From NCBI RefSeq assembly GCF_007954275.1, contig NZ_VOLT01000002.1, forward strand, positions 558,001 to 622,000: a stretch of 64,000 nt of DNA, read 5' to 3'. The position numbers and the translations under genes were made by a program. Below, in pieces: positions 46,223-55,640 of the stretch (positions are counted from its first letter, which is position 1; each line of letters begins with the position of its first letter). Source of the DNA: Colwellia demingiae. GTDB taxonomy: Bacteria > Pseudomonadota > Gammaproteobacteria > Enterobacterales > Alteromonadaceae. The notes beneath the pieces were generated by a model, which saw only the letters and a list, made by a program, of their open reading frames with translations, was not told the DNA's origin and made no database searches.

Positions 46223-49200
46223 CTAGCTAGCTCTATTTTCGGATGCTCTTTCGGTAAAGAGTTCAGTTAAAATAGGTACCAATAAAAAGCTCGAAAGTGC
46301 AGAAACACATAAACCAGAAATAAGTACCACACCCAGTGGCTGCCATAAACTGCCACCATATAATGTTAATGGAATTAAACCGCCTATGGTCGTTAGCGTG
46401 GTCAACAATATAGGAGTAAAACGAACAGCACTAGCCTTTAATACTGCCGAATGCTTGTCTAAACCTAAACGTAAATTAACATTGGTACTATCAATCAAAA
46501 TAATGGCATTGTTAACAACAATGCCAAACAAACTGATCAAGCCTACAAAAGCCATCATAGAAAAAGATAACCCTGTTAAATACAGCCCTATAATAGAGCC
46601 TGCCATTGCAAAAGGGATTGAACTAAAAATAATCATTGGCTGCAAAATAGATTTAAACTGCAACACCAATACCGCAAAAATACCCATGGCCGTAATCAAC
46701 ATAACTTGTGTTAAGCCAGCAAAAGTCTTCTGTCGAGATTCTTCTTCGCCACCTAGAGTAAAATGCATACCTGCAGGCAGATCATACTGTTCAAGGTAAT
46801 TAATCAATTGTTTAGTGATTTCGCCAACTGAATAACCGGTTTCAACATCGGCAGATACTTTAGCCATACGTAGCTTCTGGTAATGAAAGAAGTCACTGCC
46901 ACCCTTTTTTAATTCCATGGTAGCAAGTTGCTCAAGGGGAATTGAAACCCCTTGATTATTGCTAATTTCAATGGCTGATAAACTATCAATACTGGGATTT
47001 TTTTGACGAATCATAATAGGATAATCTTCGCCGTTTATATCATTAAACTGGCCAACAGTCGTACCTGATAAAATGGTACTAATAGTTTTATCTAATCGTT
47101 CAACACTAACGCCACTCAATGCTGCCTGCTGGTAGTCAATCGTTAGCGCCAACTCAGTATTTGCCATACCAATAGGGTTATCGATATTTACAATACCTGA
47201 TAACTGTCGCATTTTAGCCGAAAGATCATTGGCAACATGCTCTAAGTCAGTTAAGGATTCGCTTAACAAGCGAATAGCAATAACCTGATCGGTCACCGGA
47301 CCCTGAGTAAACTCTTTAACAGTGATTTCCGCCTGCTGCCAGAGATTAAAATCATCACGTAAGCTTTTGACTAACGCCGTAACTTCATCTGCTTGATAAT
47401 CCTTTAACACTAATAATGCTTGGCCAAAACGAATCATACCGCGCTTGGGTACTTCATTATAATAAATACGTGGATTTGAATTACCAATATTTAGCGCTAC
47501 TTTATCAACTAAATCATACTGTTTAACATGCAGACGAACTTGCTGCAGTACCTTATCTGTATATGCTAGAGATGAATTACCCGGCGTAGTAACATTAATT
47601 AATAACATCGGCTTTTCTGCTTTAGGAAATAAGCTCACGCCTACTTGCCCAAACAAAGAAAACATAGCAACTAACATCAATAAACTAACAATAATAACAG
47701 CTGTTTTATTACGCATTAAAATCGTTAACGTATTGGTATAACTCTTTTCAGCAAACTTGTTGGCGTAATGTTGCAGGGTCTTAAATTTAACCTTTTTAGG
47801 TTTAGCGTCTTTTTCAATAACAACAAGTAATTTGCTGGCTAAAAGTGGGGTTAACGTTAACGCCACTAATAACGAGGCAAATAATACTAACACCACAGTT
47901 ACTGGCATTGAGCGAATAAAATCGCCGGTATCACTTTGAATCATCAGCATTGGTAAAAAGGCTAGCATCGTAGTGATAGTGCCACTGGCTATAGCCCAAG
48001 CTACTTTACTTGTGCCCGATGCTGCGGCATCTTTTATATCTTTACCCAGCTTACTTTCTCTATGAACACTCTCGGTTACTACAATGGCGTTATCAACTAA
48101 TAAACCCAACGCTATAATTAAACCAACAATCGACATTTGCTGTAAACCATAACCACTAAAATCAAGCCAACCAATAGCCATTAGGAATGAGATAGGAATA
48201 GCGAGGATCACCACTAACGCTTCTCTGAACCCCAAAAACAGTAAGGCCATCAAACCAACAATAACCAGACCTTGCGTTAAATTATCAAAAAAACCATTAA
48301 CACGCACATTAACACTGTCAGCTTGTTGAAATAATTTAGCCAGTTTAAGTCCACTAGGCAAACTTTGTTTAAACTGCTCAACCTCTTGGTTTATTTGCTC
48401 AGTTAAGACAAATATATTAGTTTTTTCACGCTGCTCTACCGTAATAAATATCGCCGGTATATCATCAAAGTAAGCTAAATAACTCGGTTCGGCATCAGTA
48501 AAACTAACGCCCGCAATATCTTTAACTTTTAATACGCCATTCGCACTAGCGATGTTGTTATCACTAATAACAGTATTTTCAATATCAACTAATTGAGTAA
48601 AGTTACCACTGGCTTTAACATTAAAACGCCGTGTGCTGGCATCAACAAATCCAGGGGTTATATTTAATGCTCTACCTTGAAGTACTTGCGTAATATCAGT
48701 AAGCGCTAGGCCATAGTATTTTAATAACGGTAGATTAATATCTATCGCAACAATTTGTCTTGGATATCCCCATATGCTCGCCTTGCGAACACTTGCTATC
48801 GTTTCTAGTCGTTTTTCTAATAATTTGGCATGCAATTCCATCGTTTTGTAATTGGTCGGCTCAGACCACAAAGCCAACTGCATTATGGCAACACTGCTTG
48901 GTGTTGCTTTTAATACCAACAACTCCGCAATGCCTGCAGGTAAGTTAGGTCTTACAGTTGATACCGCCTGCTTTACTTTATTAAACGCAGCTTCACCGTC
49001 TGTGCCATAAAGAAAATCTATAGTAATTCTAACTGCACCATTATGGATTTTGGCTTCAATCTTTTTAATATTTTCAATATCAGCAATTTCTTTTTCAAGC
49101 GGATCAACCACTAAGGTTTCAATATCACTGGGTGAAGCACCAGGATAAACCACTTCAATTAAGGTGACCGGTAAATCAAACTGAGGATCTTCTGAGCGAG

Positions 49201-49297
49201 GCATATTCAAATAGGACACAACACCCACTAAAACCAACAATAAAAATATTGTTAAGGTGAATTGTGCATTATCTATCGCTAATCTAGGGAGTTTCAT
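46223..49297 (-). CDS. RND efflux pump, inner-membrane permease
   Basis: A 1024-residue proton-driven resistance-nodulation-division transporter of the AcrB/HAE-like branch. It shows twelve membrane segments in two halves, the opening IDNAQFTLTIFLLLVLVGVV, PRSEDPQFDLPVTLIEVVYP GASPSDIE (substrate-porter start), the proton-relay motif GLLVDNAIVVTESVH in segment 4 and the second-half repeat FGIVVNNAIILIDSTN in segment 10. It would pump drugs, dyes, bile-like or endogenous compounds with the adaptor encoded 13 bases upstream. An outer-membrane TolC partner is not in the operon. It is shorter than AcrB by about 25 residues, normal for this subgroup. Confidence 0.92.
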   Translation of the reverse strand: MKLPRLAIDNAQFTLTIFLLLVLVGVVSYLNMPRSEDPQFDLPVTLIEVVYPGASPSDIETLVVDPLEKEIADIENIKKIEAKIHNGAVRITIDFLYGTDGEAAFNKVKQAVSTVRPNLPAGIAELLVLKATPSSVAIMQLALWSEPTNYKTMELHAKLLEKRLETIASVRKASIWGYPRQIVAIDINLPLLKYYGLALTDITQVLQGRALNITPGFVDASTRRFNVKASGNFTQLVDIENTVISDNNIASANGVLKVKDIAGVSFTDAEPSYLAYFDDIPAIFITVEQREKTNIFVLTEQINQEVEQFKQSLPSGLKLAKLFQQADSVNVRVNGFFDNLTQGLVIVGLMALLFLGFREALVVILAIPISFLMAIGWLDFSGYGLQQMSIVGLIIALGLLVDNAIVVTESVHRESKLGKDIKDAAASGTSKVAWAIASGTITTMLAFLPMLMIQSDTGDFIRSMPVTVVLVLFASLLVALTLTPLLASKLLVVIEKDAKPKKVKFKTLQHYANKFAEKSYTNTLTILMRNKTAVIIVSLLMLVAMFSLFGQVGVSLFPKAEKPMLLINVTTPGNSSLAYTDKVLQQVRLHVKQYDLVDKVALNIGNSNPRIYYNEVPKRGMIRFGQALLVLKDYQADEVTALVKSLRDDFNLWQQAEITVKEFTQGPVTDQVIAIRLLSESLTDLEHVANDLSAKMRQLSGIVNIDNPIGMANTELALTIDYQQAALSGVSVERLDKTISTILSGTTVGQFNDINGEDYPIMIRQKNPSIDSLSAIEISNNQGVSIPLEQLATMELKKGGSDFFHYQKLRMAKVSADVETGYSVGEITKQLINYLEQYDLPAGMHFTLGGEEESRQKTFAGLTQVMLITAMGIFAVLVLQFKSILQPMIIFSSIPFAMAGSIIGLYLTGLSFSMMAFVGLISLFGIVVNNAIILIDSTNVNLRLGLDKHSAVLKASAVRFTPILLTTLTTIGGLIPLTLYGGSLWQPLGVVLISGLCVSALSSFLLVPILTELFTERASENRAS

Positions 49298-49310
49298 TGG
49301 TTATTTCTCT

Positions 49311-50348
49311 TTACTGAGCTTGATCTAGCGGCTTATTTTCAATTAACGCTAGATGTTGCCAGCCCCGTGTGACAATAGTTAATGGGGGAGAACTTGGCTG
49401 AGCAGATAAATAGATATATTCATTTGAAAGTTGTTTAATCAAAAATTCTTGCTGGCGATAACTTTTGGTCTCTGTTGAGTTCGTATCTAACACCATAACT
49501 AACGCTTTTCCTTGGCTATCAACACTATTAAGCGCCTCAAGAGGTAGTCGATAAGAAAACGTATCTGTCATAACCTCAGCTAATATATGCACTAATTGTC
49601 CAACAACAACTTGATTCACTTTTAAATTTTCCAATAATACTTCAATAGTAAATAAATGACTTTGTTGATCAGAAATAGCTGGAATTTTACTCACAGTGCC
49701 AGTAACTAAGCCATATTGCGTTAAATTCAGGTCTATTCTTTGCTGTAAATTAACTAGATTGACTTCCGATGCCGTTAAAGCGACACGTACTACTAAATTA
49801 TTTTCTACTGCGGCTATTTTTAAAGCGCTTTGGTTAGGGCTTTGCAGTTCACCTAACTCAGTATATCGAGAGAGTACTACACCATCAAAAGGGGCAATCA
49901 ACTGCGATTTAACAAGATTATATTGGGCAATTTTATGGCTAGCACGGGTCGTTTCAACTAAGGTTTTAGCATCATCTAGTGCTTGTTGTGAGCTTAACTT
50001 TTTACTGAGCAGCGTATTAATACGCCTAATTTCACGTTTTGCCTGTAACAAACGGGCATAACTAGCATTTTTTTCCGCGGTCAGTTCTTCGCTGTCAAGC
50101 TGAGCTAATAACTGGCCTTTAATAAAACTATCGCCTTCATCAATATTCAGTTCTTCGAGATAACCACTACTTTTAAAAGATAAATTTAACGTTCGCTTAA
50201 AAGTTAATTTGCCCGTGCGATTGATTTTCTTAACAATAGGTTCAGCTTTAATTGTTTTAGTTTCAAGTTCTTGCGCAAAAACAGGCGCACTTGAGAACAG
50301 ATTGATAAAGCATAAAAAAGAAAGTAATCCGAAAAGGCGTGGTTTCAT
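49311..50348 (-). CDS. RND efflux periplasmic adaptor (membrane fusion protein)
   Basis: A 345-residue HlyD/AcrA-type protein with a signal peptide (cleavage near SAPVFA). The biotinyl-lipoyl halves are SGYLEELNIDEGDSFIKGQL and IAPFDGVVLSRYTELGEL, flanking a coiled-coil hairpin with repeated Ala/Leu/Lys (residues ~95-140). It links the permease encoded directly downstream to an outer-membrane channel. No lipobox is evident, so it is anchored by interactions or by the uncleaved signal. A 13-base gap couples it to the permease. Confidence 0.9.
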   Translation of the reverse strand: MKPRLFGLLSFLCFINLFSSAPVFAQELETKTIKAEPIVKKINRTGKLTFKRTLNLSFKSSGYLEELNIDEGDSFIKGQLLAQLDSEELTAEKNASYARLLQAKREIRRINTLLSKKLSSQQALDDAKTLVETTRASHKIAQYNLVKSQLIAPFDGVVLSRYTELGELQSPNQSALKIAAVENNLVVRVALTASEVNLVNLQQRIDLNLTQYGLVTGTVSKIPAISDQQSHLFTIEVLLENLKVNQVVVGQLVHILAEVMTDTFSYRLPLEALNSVDSQGKALVMVLDTNSTETKSYRQQEFLIKQLSNEYIYLSAQPSSPPLTIVTRGWQHLALIENKPLDQAQ

Positions 50349-50463
50349 TGTAGGGTTATAACCGCAAATTTAATAAGAGATTCATAACTTTAGGCAGTTT
50401 TAGCCGTAAAGTATATAAATATTAATCATATGGTAAACATAAGTTTTACCGACCAAATAAACG

Positions 50464-50479
50464 GGCTAATTAATTAGCC
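50464..50479 (-). terminator. Palindromic hairpin downstream of the outer-membrane barrel gene
   Basis: GGCTAATTAATTAGCC is a perfect 16-base palindrome followed on the minus strand by CGTTTATTT and on the plus strand by TTTTATT. It lies 85 bases past the stop of the barrel gene, so it may end that transcript before the efflux operon. Confidence 0.4.
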
Positions 50480-50505
50480 TTTTATTGATTGATGACAGTA
50501 ATATC

Positions 50506-50536
50506 GCGTAGCTAAAGCTTTTAACCTCAGCTACGC
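50506..50536. other. Hairpin GCGTAGCT/AGCTACGC
   Basis: GCGTAGCT (50506-50513) pairs with AGCTACGC (50529-50536) over a 15-base loop, 28 bases past the end of the barrel gene at 50564. It may stabilise or help end that transcript together with the palindrome at 50464. Confidence 0.35.
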
Positions 50537-50563
50537 AGAGGGGATTCAACGACATGTTTGCCG

Positions 50564-51325
50564 TTAGAAATTAAAAGCTAGACCAACCACTGTACCGTGA
50601 GTGATGGTGTCATAACCAAAATATCCCTGTTGTCCTGCACTACCTTCTTCATAATCGACCCAAGTCGCTTTATATTTAAGGTCCAAAGTCATTAAATCAC
50701 TAATTTTATACATAACGCCACTTTGAACAGAAGAAGTGAAGTCAGATCCAAGACCAAAACCGCCTATATCTGCTTGAGCTAAAAACGTCCACTTATCATC
50801 GATATTACTTATCCACCTAACACCAATAACAGGGTCTACCCAATCAGCCTCAACCTCTTTTTCAAAATTATTTTCAGGGCGAATTGCAAAATCAAGCGTT
50901 ACGTCTATATCGTTATCCCACCACCTAACACCGGCAAAGTAATCAAGAAAGCCATCACCCAGTTTATTTCGATACAAGGCCTGTAGTTCAAGTACACCTT
51001 GACGAACGCTAACATCAGTAGAATTGCCATTAGCATCGGTTTTATCTCCGCCAAGGTCCATAAAGCCATAATCAAACACAACACCCCAACCTGAATCATG
51101 GTGAGCTTCAAAATGAACCATAGCTGCAGCGTCCAAATTATCTAATATGGTATCAAAATCAACATCCACATCAGCTTCGTTAGTACGACCAATGGTTGCA
51201 TCACCTTTAATGGAAGTGACCATCAAATACGGCTCTAGTTGATAACTCCATTCTTGGGCAGACACACCGGCAGAATAAGTACCTATTGCTGAGAGTAGTA
51301 AACTTAATAAAACTTTATTTTTCAT
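50564..51325 (-). CDS. Outer-membrane beta-barrel protein
   Basis: A 253-residue exported protein (signal peptide ending near AGVSA) made of alternating hydrophobic strands with aromatic girdles, ending HGTVVGLAFNF with the terminal Phe needed for Bam-mediated insertion. Strands such as WSYQLEPYLMVTSIKGDATI, WGVVFDYGFMDL and LDYFAGVRWWDNDIDVTLDF suggest an eight-stranded barrel like those of the OmpW/OmpA-like superfamilies. No specific function can be given. AAAGGGAAAT precedes the ATG. It appears monocistronic. Confidence 0.75.
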   Translation of the reverse strand: MKNKVLLSLLLSAIGTYSAGVSAQEWSYQLEPYLMVTSIKGDATIGRTNEADVDVDFDTILDNLDAAAMVHFEAHHDSGWGVVFDYGFMDLGGDKTDANGNSTDVSVRQGVLELQALYRNKLGDGFLDYFAGVRWWDNDIDVTLDFAIRPENNFEKEVEADWVDPVIGVRWISNIDDKWTFLAQADIGGFGLGSDFTSSVQSGVMYKISDLMTLDLKYKATWVDYEEGSAGQQGYFGYDTITHGTVVGLAFNF

Positions 51326-51545
51326 CTTATTTCCCTTTAATTTATTATCCTAAAATTTACTTGAAATTGAACTTATCCAAAGAGATGAACCTTGATGGAT
51401 CATTATAGATGTTAATAATTATTAGGGATTAGATCAATTACATATCAACAGATATAATAATTAATTAGCGTGATAAAGAATTATGATGTTATGAGCGGTA
51501 TGTATTATTTTTCAGTAGGTTCAGAAGATCAACAGTGAAGAGCTG

Positions 51546-51579
51546 CTGAAAAAGCAACCAGAGTGGGCTCACCCTGGTT
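51546..51579 (-). terminator. Rho-independent terminator of the OmpA-like lipoprotein operon
   Basis: On the minus strand AACCAG and CTGGTT (51574-51579 and 51556-51561) form a stem continued by GTG/CAC after one mismatch, followed by GCTTTTTC. It lies 12 bases beyond the stop of the small lipoprotein gene. Confidence 0.6.
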
Positions 51580-51590
51580 ACAAGAAGTTA

Positions 51591-51899
51591 TTATATAGCT
51601 GGGCAGCCTTTCAGCATCAATGCAGTATTAACCCCAGTTTTTACCATACCGAAATAGCTGGCAGTATTTGAACTGTCGAAGTTGCTACTATCAATACCTA
51701 CCATGTCAGTAATTTGTTGTAATGCGGGAAATGAATTTTTATCTTTGTCGTAAGCGTCAAAGGTCGTTTCAATTTTATCGCAAGTAAACATATTAGCCAT
51801 GCCATCAGATGAGGCATTTTTAATAGCATTGCTAGTCTGGCATCCTGTCAACAACACTGCAGTTAACGCCACGATACTGAAATTCATTATTTTAATCAT
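51591..51899 (-). CDS. Small predicted lipoprotein
   Basis: From the ATG at 51899 the product is 102 residues, with a signal peptide ending in the lipobox VLLTGC and a body of about 80 residues containing four further features: a Cys in FTCDKIE, a DAYDKDKNSFPALQQIT helix, DSSNFDSSN and a C-terminal LMLKGCPAI. The two later Cys residues may form a disulphide. I do not recognise the family. The gene begins one base after the OmpA-like lipoprotein stop, so the two proteins are co-made and may act together at the envelope. An earlier ATG at 51914 would overlap that gene. Confidence 0.65.
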   Translation of the reverse strand: MIKIMNFSIVALTAVLLTGCQTSNAIKNASSDGMANMFTCDKIETTFDAYDKDKNSFPALQQITDMVGIDSSNFDSSNTASYFGMVKTGVNTALMLKGCPAI

Positions 51900-51900
51900 A

Positions 51901-52569
51901 TTATGACTCAGCAATAGGTAATAAGGTTATCTCAACACGGCGGTTAAGCTCGCGTCCGCCAGCTGACTGGTTGTTTGCTACCGGTTGTGCTTCACCAAAG
52001 CCGACTATTTCTAAACGCTCACTAAGTATTTTTTGTCCACGTAAGTAATTGGCTACCGAGCCAGCACGATCTTCAGATAGCTTTTGGTTGTATTGAGCAG
52101 AACCGCTAGAGTCTGTATGACCAGAAACAACAACAAGTGTTTTATTATATTCTTCAAGTACTAGGGCAACAGAATTTAACACACCAGTAAAGTTGGTATT
52201 GATATTAGAGCTACTAGTAGCAAAAGTGATGTTACCTGGCATGATCAGGTTAATTTTGTCACCTTCACGTTGAATACTTACGCCACTATCTCGCAATTGC
52301 TTACGTAACTTCGCTTCTTGAGAATCCATATAAAAACCAATACCGCCACCGATAGCCGCGCCGCCTGCTGCTGCTGCAAGAATACGTTTATTACGTGTAT
52401 TGCTATCTTCATCTTTATTGCTGATATAGGCGACGACGGCTGCTAGGCCAGCCCCCGTGCTTGCGCCGATAGCGGTCTTGCTGGTTTTGCTTTCCCCAGT
52501 GTAAGGGTCAAATGTTGTACAGGCTTGTAACAACAGTATGGCTGAAGCGGTGGTGATAATTTTTTTCAT
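51901..52569 (-). CDS. OmpA-family lipoprotein (YiaD-like)
   Basis: A 222-residue outer-membrane lipoprotein. The lipobox is LLQAC (Cys17). Residues ~35-85 form glycine-zipper segments (ASTGAGLAAVVAY, AAAGGAAIGGGIGFYMD), and residues ~110-222 an OmpA peptidoglycan-binding domain with VVVSGHTDSSGSAQYNQKLS and the conserved Asp and Arg (RELNRRVEITLLP). It would tie the outer membrane to peptidoglycan. AGGAAA precedes the ATG. Followed immediately by the small lipoprotein gene. Confidence 0.9.
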   Translation of the reverse strand: MKKIITTASAILLLQACTTFDPYTGESKTSKTAIGASTGAGLAAVVAYISNKDEDSNTRNKRILAAAAGGAAIGGGIGFYMDSQEAKLRKQLRDSGVSIQREGDKINLIMPGNITFATSSSNINTNFTGVLNSVALVLEEYNKTLVVVSGHTDSSGSAQYNQKLSEDRAGSVANYLRGQKILSERLEIVGFGEAQPVANNQSAGGRELNRRVEITLLPIAES

Positions 52570-52633
52570 GAAGATTTCCTGTTTTGGCCTGATTGCTACT
52601 TATGTGAAGCTATGGCTGTTATTAATTACTATG

Positions 52634-52658
52634 CCCAAGCTACTTGAAGATGCTTGGG
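52634..52658. repeat. Hairpin sharing the MITE end motif
   Basis: CCCAAGC and GCTTGGG pair around TACTTGAAGAT. The 13 bases TACTTGAAGATGC differ by one base from the end motif of the element at 45943-46209 and resemble the fragment at 2847. It probably is a short remnant of the same repeat family, sitting upstream of the OmpA-like lipoprotein gene. Confidence 0.45.
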
Positions 52659-52710
52659 TATATATCGATGCTATTGCAGTTCTGTTTTTTTCATAGCTAT
52701 TTAAGGCACA

Positions 52711-52735
52711 AAAAAACCCGATTAGTGTCGGGTTT
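52711..52735 (-). terminator. Rho-independent terminator of tRNA-Arg
   Basis: Read on the minus strand AAACCCGA, a 6-base loop and TCGGGTTT form an 8-bp stem followed directly by a T-run (TTTTTT including the stem end). It lies about 130 bases downstream of the minus-strand tRNA-Arg, with no gene between. Confidence 0.7.
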
Positions 52736-52862
52736 AAATATTTACGAAAACGCGCATATCTATAGCGGACTAAATTTTAAAAACAACAGGTATAACATTT
52801 AAGATTCGCAATATAATTGTTAGCGTTGTGTTTTGTAATCTAGATAATAAAATTGCTCTAAA

Positions 52863-52939
52863 TGGTCCACCCGACAGGAGTCGAACCTGTGACCTATGCC
52901 TCCGGAGGGCATCGCTCTATCCAGCTGAGCTACGGGTGG
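52863..52939 (-). tRNA. tRNA-Arg (anticodon CCG)
   Basis: The minus strand folds as a 77-base tRNA with the 3' CCA encoded: acceptor CCACCCG/CGGGTGG with discriminator A, D arm GCTCAGCTGGATAGAGC, anticodon stem TGCC/GGCA around loop CTCCGGA (anticodon CCG), and T arm CAGGTTCGAATCCTG. It reads CGG codons. The two short plus-strand open frames over it (with PTGVEPVTYASGG-type sequence) are a well-known artefact of translating tRNA DNA. Confidence 0.96.
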
Positions 52940-53117
52940 AAAATAAGAAATGGCATTCTATTAAAAGCCTCGAACGAATACCAGTACTTAATTCTTTTTG
53001 TTACGTATATTGATAAATTTATTCGAGGGTTGGATATAGACTTAATTTATCAACTTACGAAGAGCATGTTTTAGCACTTTGAAGCTCACTAATTCTATAT
53101 ATACTTTATTAAGTTAA

Positions 53118-53297
53118 TTAAGAGGCTCGCTGGCAGTAATCATCATTATCTTCTACATACCTTTGAGCTTGTTTAATTGAGCCAAAATAATAAGTAAGTA
53201 ATTTACCCCGTTTTTCACGTATGGTAATGGGAAAGTCGAGTTGTTGAACAACTTCAAGCCAAGTTTTAACGAGGGCTAATGGTGGTAGTTCTTGCAT
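53118..53297 (-). CDS. Small hypothetical protein
   Basis: From the ATG at 53297, which has AAGGA eight bases upstream, this encodes 59 residues starting MQELPPLALVKTWLEVVQQL and ending with a Gln/Tyr/Asp-rich helix. It has no signal peptide or membrane segment and is predicted to be a small alpha/beta cytoplasmic protein. No family recognised. The good ribosome site and codon use like its neighbours support it; its function is unknown. Confidence 0.5.
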   Translation of the reverse strand: MQELPPLALVKTWLEVVQQLDFPITIREKRGKLLTYYFGSIKQAQRYVEDNDDYCQRAS

Positions 53298-53412
53298 ATT
53301 TTCATCCTTGAAAGTAATAACTAATAACACTCTACGTCAATTAATTATGTAAATCAAAGCCCAGATCCTCTTTATAATAACGCTGGGCATACCTTTTATT
53401 AAAGTGGCGGCT

Positions 53413-54843
53413 CTAGAAATAATATCTAAGACTGGCATAAACACTCAGCGGATAAGCCCCAAATTCAGAGCCAAAAGCGTAATCAATATTGGCGTCATTG
53501 GCATTATATTGTAAGGTATCACCATGACTTATATACACTCCAAAATCCGAGTATAAATTATCACTCCAGCTGGTCTCGCTACTGACAGTCAAAAACACAG
53601 AGCTATCACTGATATTATAAAATGCACTGGCGCTCACAGAAATCAAAGGCGAGGCTAGCCAAGTTAATGCGGGGATAAGATAGTGCTCACCATATAAATA
53701 CACGCCAGCTTTCTGGTAGGGCGCTTGTGTGGCAAGTTCGGTGTAATCCTTAACACTATTACTGCCCGCACCATTATAGTGATACTCGATCATAATAATA
53801 ACATCTTCATTTAACGCATAGTCTGAGCCGATTGAAGAACGCCAATAGTTATCAGTGTAGGCGCCAGCTGAGGGTAGGGTGTTAGCTGAAAAATTTTCTA
53901 CCTTCTTATTTTTTATAATGTTGCTTTCTATTGAGTTATTGTCAGAAGTGTTACTTTCATAATCATTGCTGTGCTGCCAATCCATATAAGCGACTTCAAA
54001 CCAAAAGCCAAAATCACCTATTGAACGCTCAATACCACCACCAAGTAACCAGGCATCATCCATAATAATAGCGATAGCTTCTATATCATTACCCTGAATA
54101 GAGTTTTTAGCCCGTAAAAATGCGGCACTGTTCTGTTTTTTACCGTCCTCTCCGATAACCAAACCCACATCTATCACAGCGAAGTCACCCACATCAGCTT
54201 TATAACGAATAGCATCAATACCAACACGATATTCTTGGTTAAGTGTTTGAATAGCGAAAGGGATAAATATATCGGTTGGATTAATAAAGCGAGCAGATCC
54301 AAATGACAAGACTTGTCTTCCAATCGTTAAATCTCCATATTGATTACTGTATTGATAATTAAATCGGTCAAGGTTTTGTAAAACCACGCCATGACTACCT
54401 ACATCACTCAAAACGGCATCTAAATCTTTATAACGGTATTGATTACTAGCCGAAGAAACAGTGCCGCCAATAGCGCCTATATTGTCATTGGTATAATACC
54501 CAGCCATGTCACTGTTTGAGAAATACAACGGCTGTAGTTCGTAATCTATTTCGATATTGCCCTTACTTGTCGACAAATATGATGCCATTAAACGTAATGC
54601 ATTTTGTGATTGAAAGTTACCAGGAATGGCTTGCGTTTGATTTAGACTGTTAATATTTTCAGTAGTGCTCTTTTTAGTATCATTGTTTTCAATAGAAACA
54701 CTGTCTTGCGCCAGCGCATAACTTTTCACATAACCACTAAATGAAAAACTATCCGCATAACTGGTCATAGGTAAGATTAAAACACCAAATAGTTTTAACG
54801 CAAAACAAGCCTTAGCGGATAACCCTTGCACTAATTCCTGCAT
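53413..54843 (-). CDS. Outer-membrane beta-barrel protein of a Lol-like operon
   Basis: A 476-residue exported protein. Hydrophobic residues 13-30 end in a signal cleavage near SYADS, then a barrel begins FSFSGYVKSYALAQD and ends VYASLRYYF with a terminal Phe. Strand patterns and the repeated YDLTIGRQVLSFG-like segment (YGDLTIGRQVLSFGSARFIN) recall DUF1302/alginate-export-like porins. It is the last gene of the operon starting at 58991 and its ATG overlaps the ATPase stop by one base, so it is the presumptive outer-membrane receiver of whatever the ABC transporter delivers. Function otherwise unknown. Confidence 0.7.
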   Translation of the reverse strand: MQELVQGLSAKACFALKLFGVLILPMTSYADSFSFSGYVKSYALAQDSVSIENNDTKKSTTENINSLNQTQAIPGNFQSQNALRLMASYLSTSKGNIEIDYELQPLYFSNSDMAGYYTNDNIGAIGGTVSSASNQYRYKDLDAVLSDVGSHGVVLQNLDRFNYQYSNQYGDLTIGRQVLSFGSARFINPTDIFIPFAIQTLNQEYRVGIDAIRYKADVGDFAVIDVGLVIGEDGKKQNSAAFLRAKNSIQGNDIEAIAIIMDDAWLLGGGIERSIGDFGFWFEVAYMDWQHSNDYESNTSDNNSIESNIIKNKKVENFSANTLPSAGAYTDNYWRSSIGSDYALNEDVIIMIEYHYNGAGSNSVKDYTELATQAPYQKAGVYLYGEHYLIPALTWLASPLISVSASAFYNISDSSVFLTVSSETSWSDNLYSDFGVYISHGDTLQYNANDANIDYAFGSEFGAYPLSVYASLRYYF

Positions 54844-55583
54844 TAACTTCTGCGCTCATCATCAACAATGCACCCATCAACCAAACGAATAATACGTTTA
54901 GCTCGTTCCATTATTTTCGGATCATGCGTTGAAAAAACAAAGGTCATATTTTGTTTTTCATTTAATTCTTTCATCATATCAAGCAAGTCAGCGCCTGTTT
55001 TCGAATCTAAATTAGCTGTTGGTTCATCCGCTAAAATAATACTAGGCTTTGATACCATAGCTCGGGCAACAGCCACTCGTTGCTGTTGCCCGCCTGATAA
55101 TTCGGCAGGGCGACGATCTCCCAGACCTTCTAAACCTACCGCATGCATAAGCCTATCTACCCGCTTGTTTCGTTCTGCTGCCGGAACGCCTTGCAGTAAC
55201 ATAATATATTCAATGTTTTCTCGGGCGCTTAACACGGGTATCAAGTTATACGCTTGAAAAATAAAACCAATATGATCACGTCTAAAATCTGACAATTCAG
55301 TGCCCGTCATGTGGTTAATATTTTTATTATCTAAAAACACATCCCCCGAACTGGGATTATCTAAACCACCAATTAATTGTAATAAGGTTGATTTACCAGA
55401 GCCAGAAGGACCGATAATAGCGGTGAATTCGCCTCGTTCAATAATGATATTGGCATCAGTCAGCGCTTTCACTAGCGTATCACCTTGACCAAACTCTCGA
55501 CACAAATGAGTCGTTTCAATGATCGTATTTTGGCTAGCTATCACTTTATTAGGGGCACCAACAATATCTACTTGAGTTATCAT
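54843..55583 (-). CDS. ABC transporter ATPase (LolD/MacB type)
   Basis: The 246-residue nucleotide-binding subunit has Walker A GPSGSGKST (about residues 58-66), Q loop GFIFQAYNLIPVL, signature LSGGQQQRVAVARAM, Walker B IILADEPTANLDS and the switch His in FVFSTHDPKIM. It powers the two FtsX-type permeases encoded upstream. Spacing is one base of overlap with the barrel gene and 57 bases from the permease. Confidence 0.93.
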   Translation of the reverse strand: MITQVDIVGAPNKVIASQNTIIETTHLCREFGQGDTLVKALTDANIIIERGEFTAIIGPSGSGKSTLLQLIGGLDNPSSGDVFLDNKNINHMTGTELSDFRRDHIGFIFQAYNLIPVLSARENIEYIMLLQGVPAAERNKRVDRLMHAVGLEGLGDRRPAELSGGQQQRVAVARAMVSKPSIILADEPTANLDSKTGADLLDMMKELNEKQNMTFVFSTHDPKIMERAKRIIRLVDGCIVDDERRS

Positions 55584-55640
55584 TTAAATTTTTTCCTATT
55601 TACTCAGTAATTTGTTATTTATTAACGGTTAGTTAAAAAG

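Noticed and set aside
52828..53074. Two plus-strand open frames with PTGVEPVTYASGG and RSRTCDLCLRRA sequences
   Set aside because: They are translations of the antisense of tRNA-Arg(CCG), a well-known annotation artefact.
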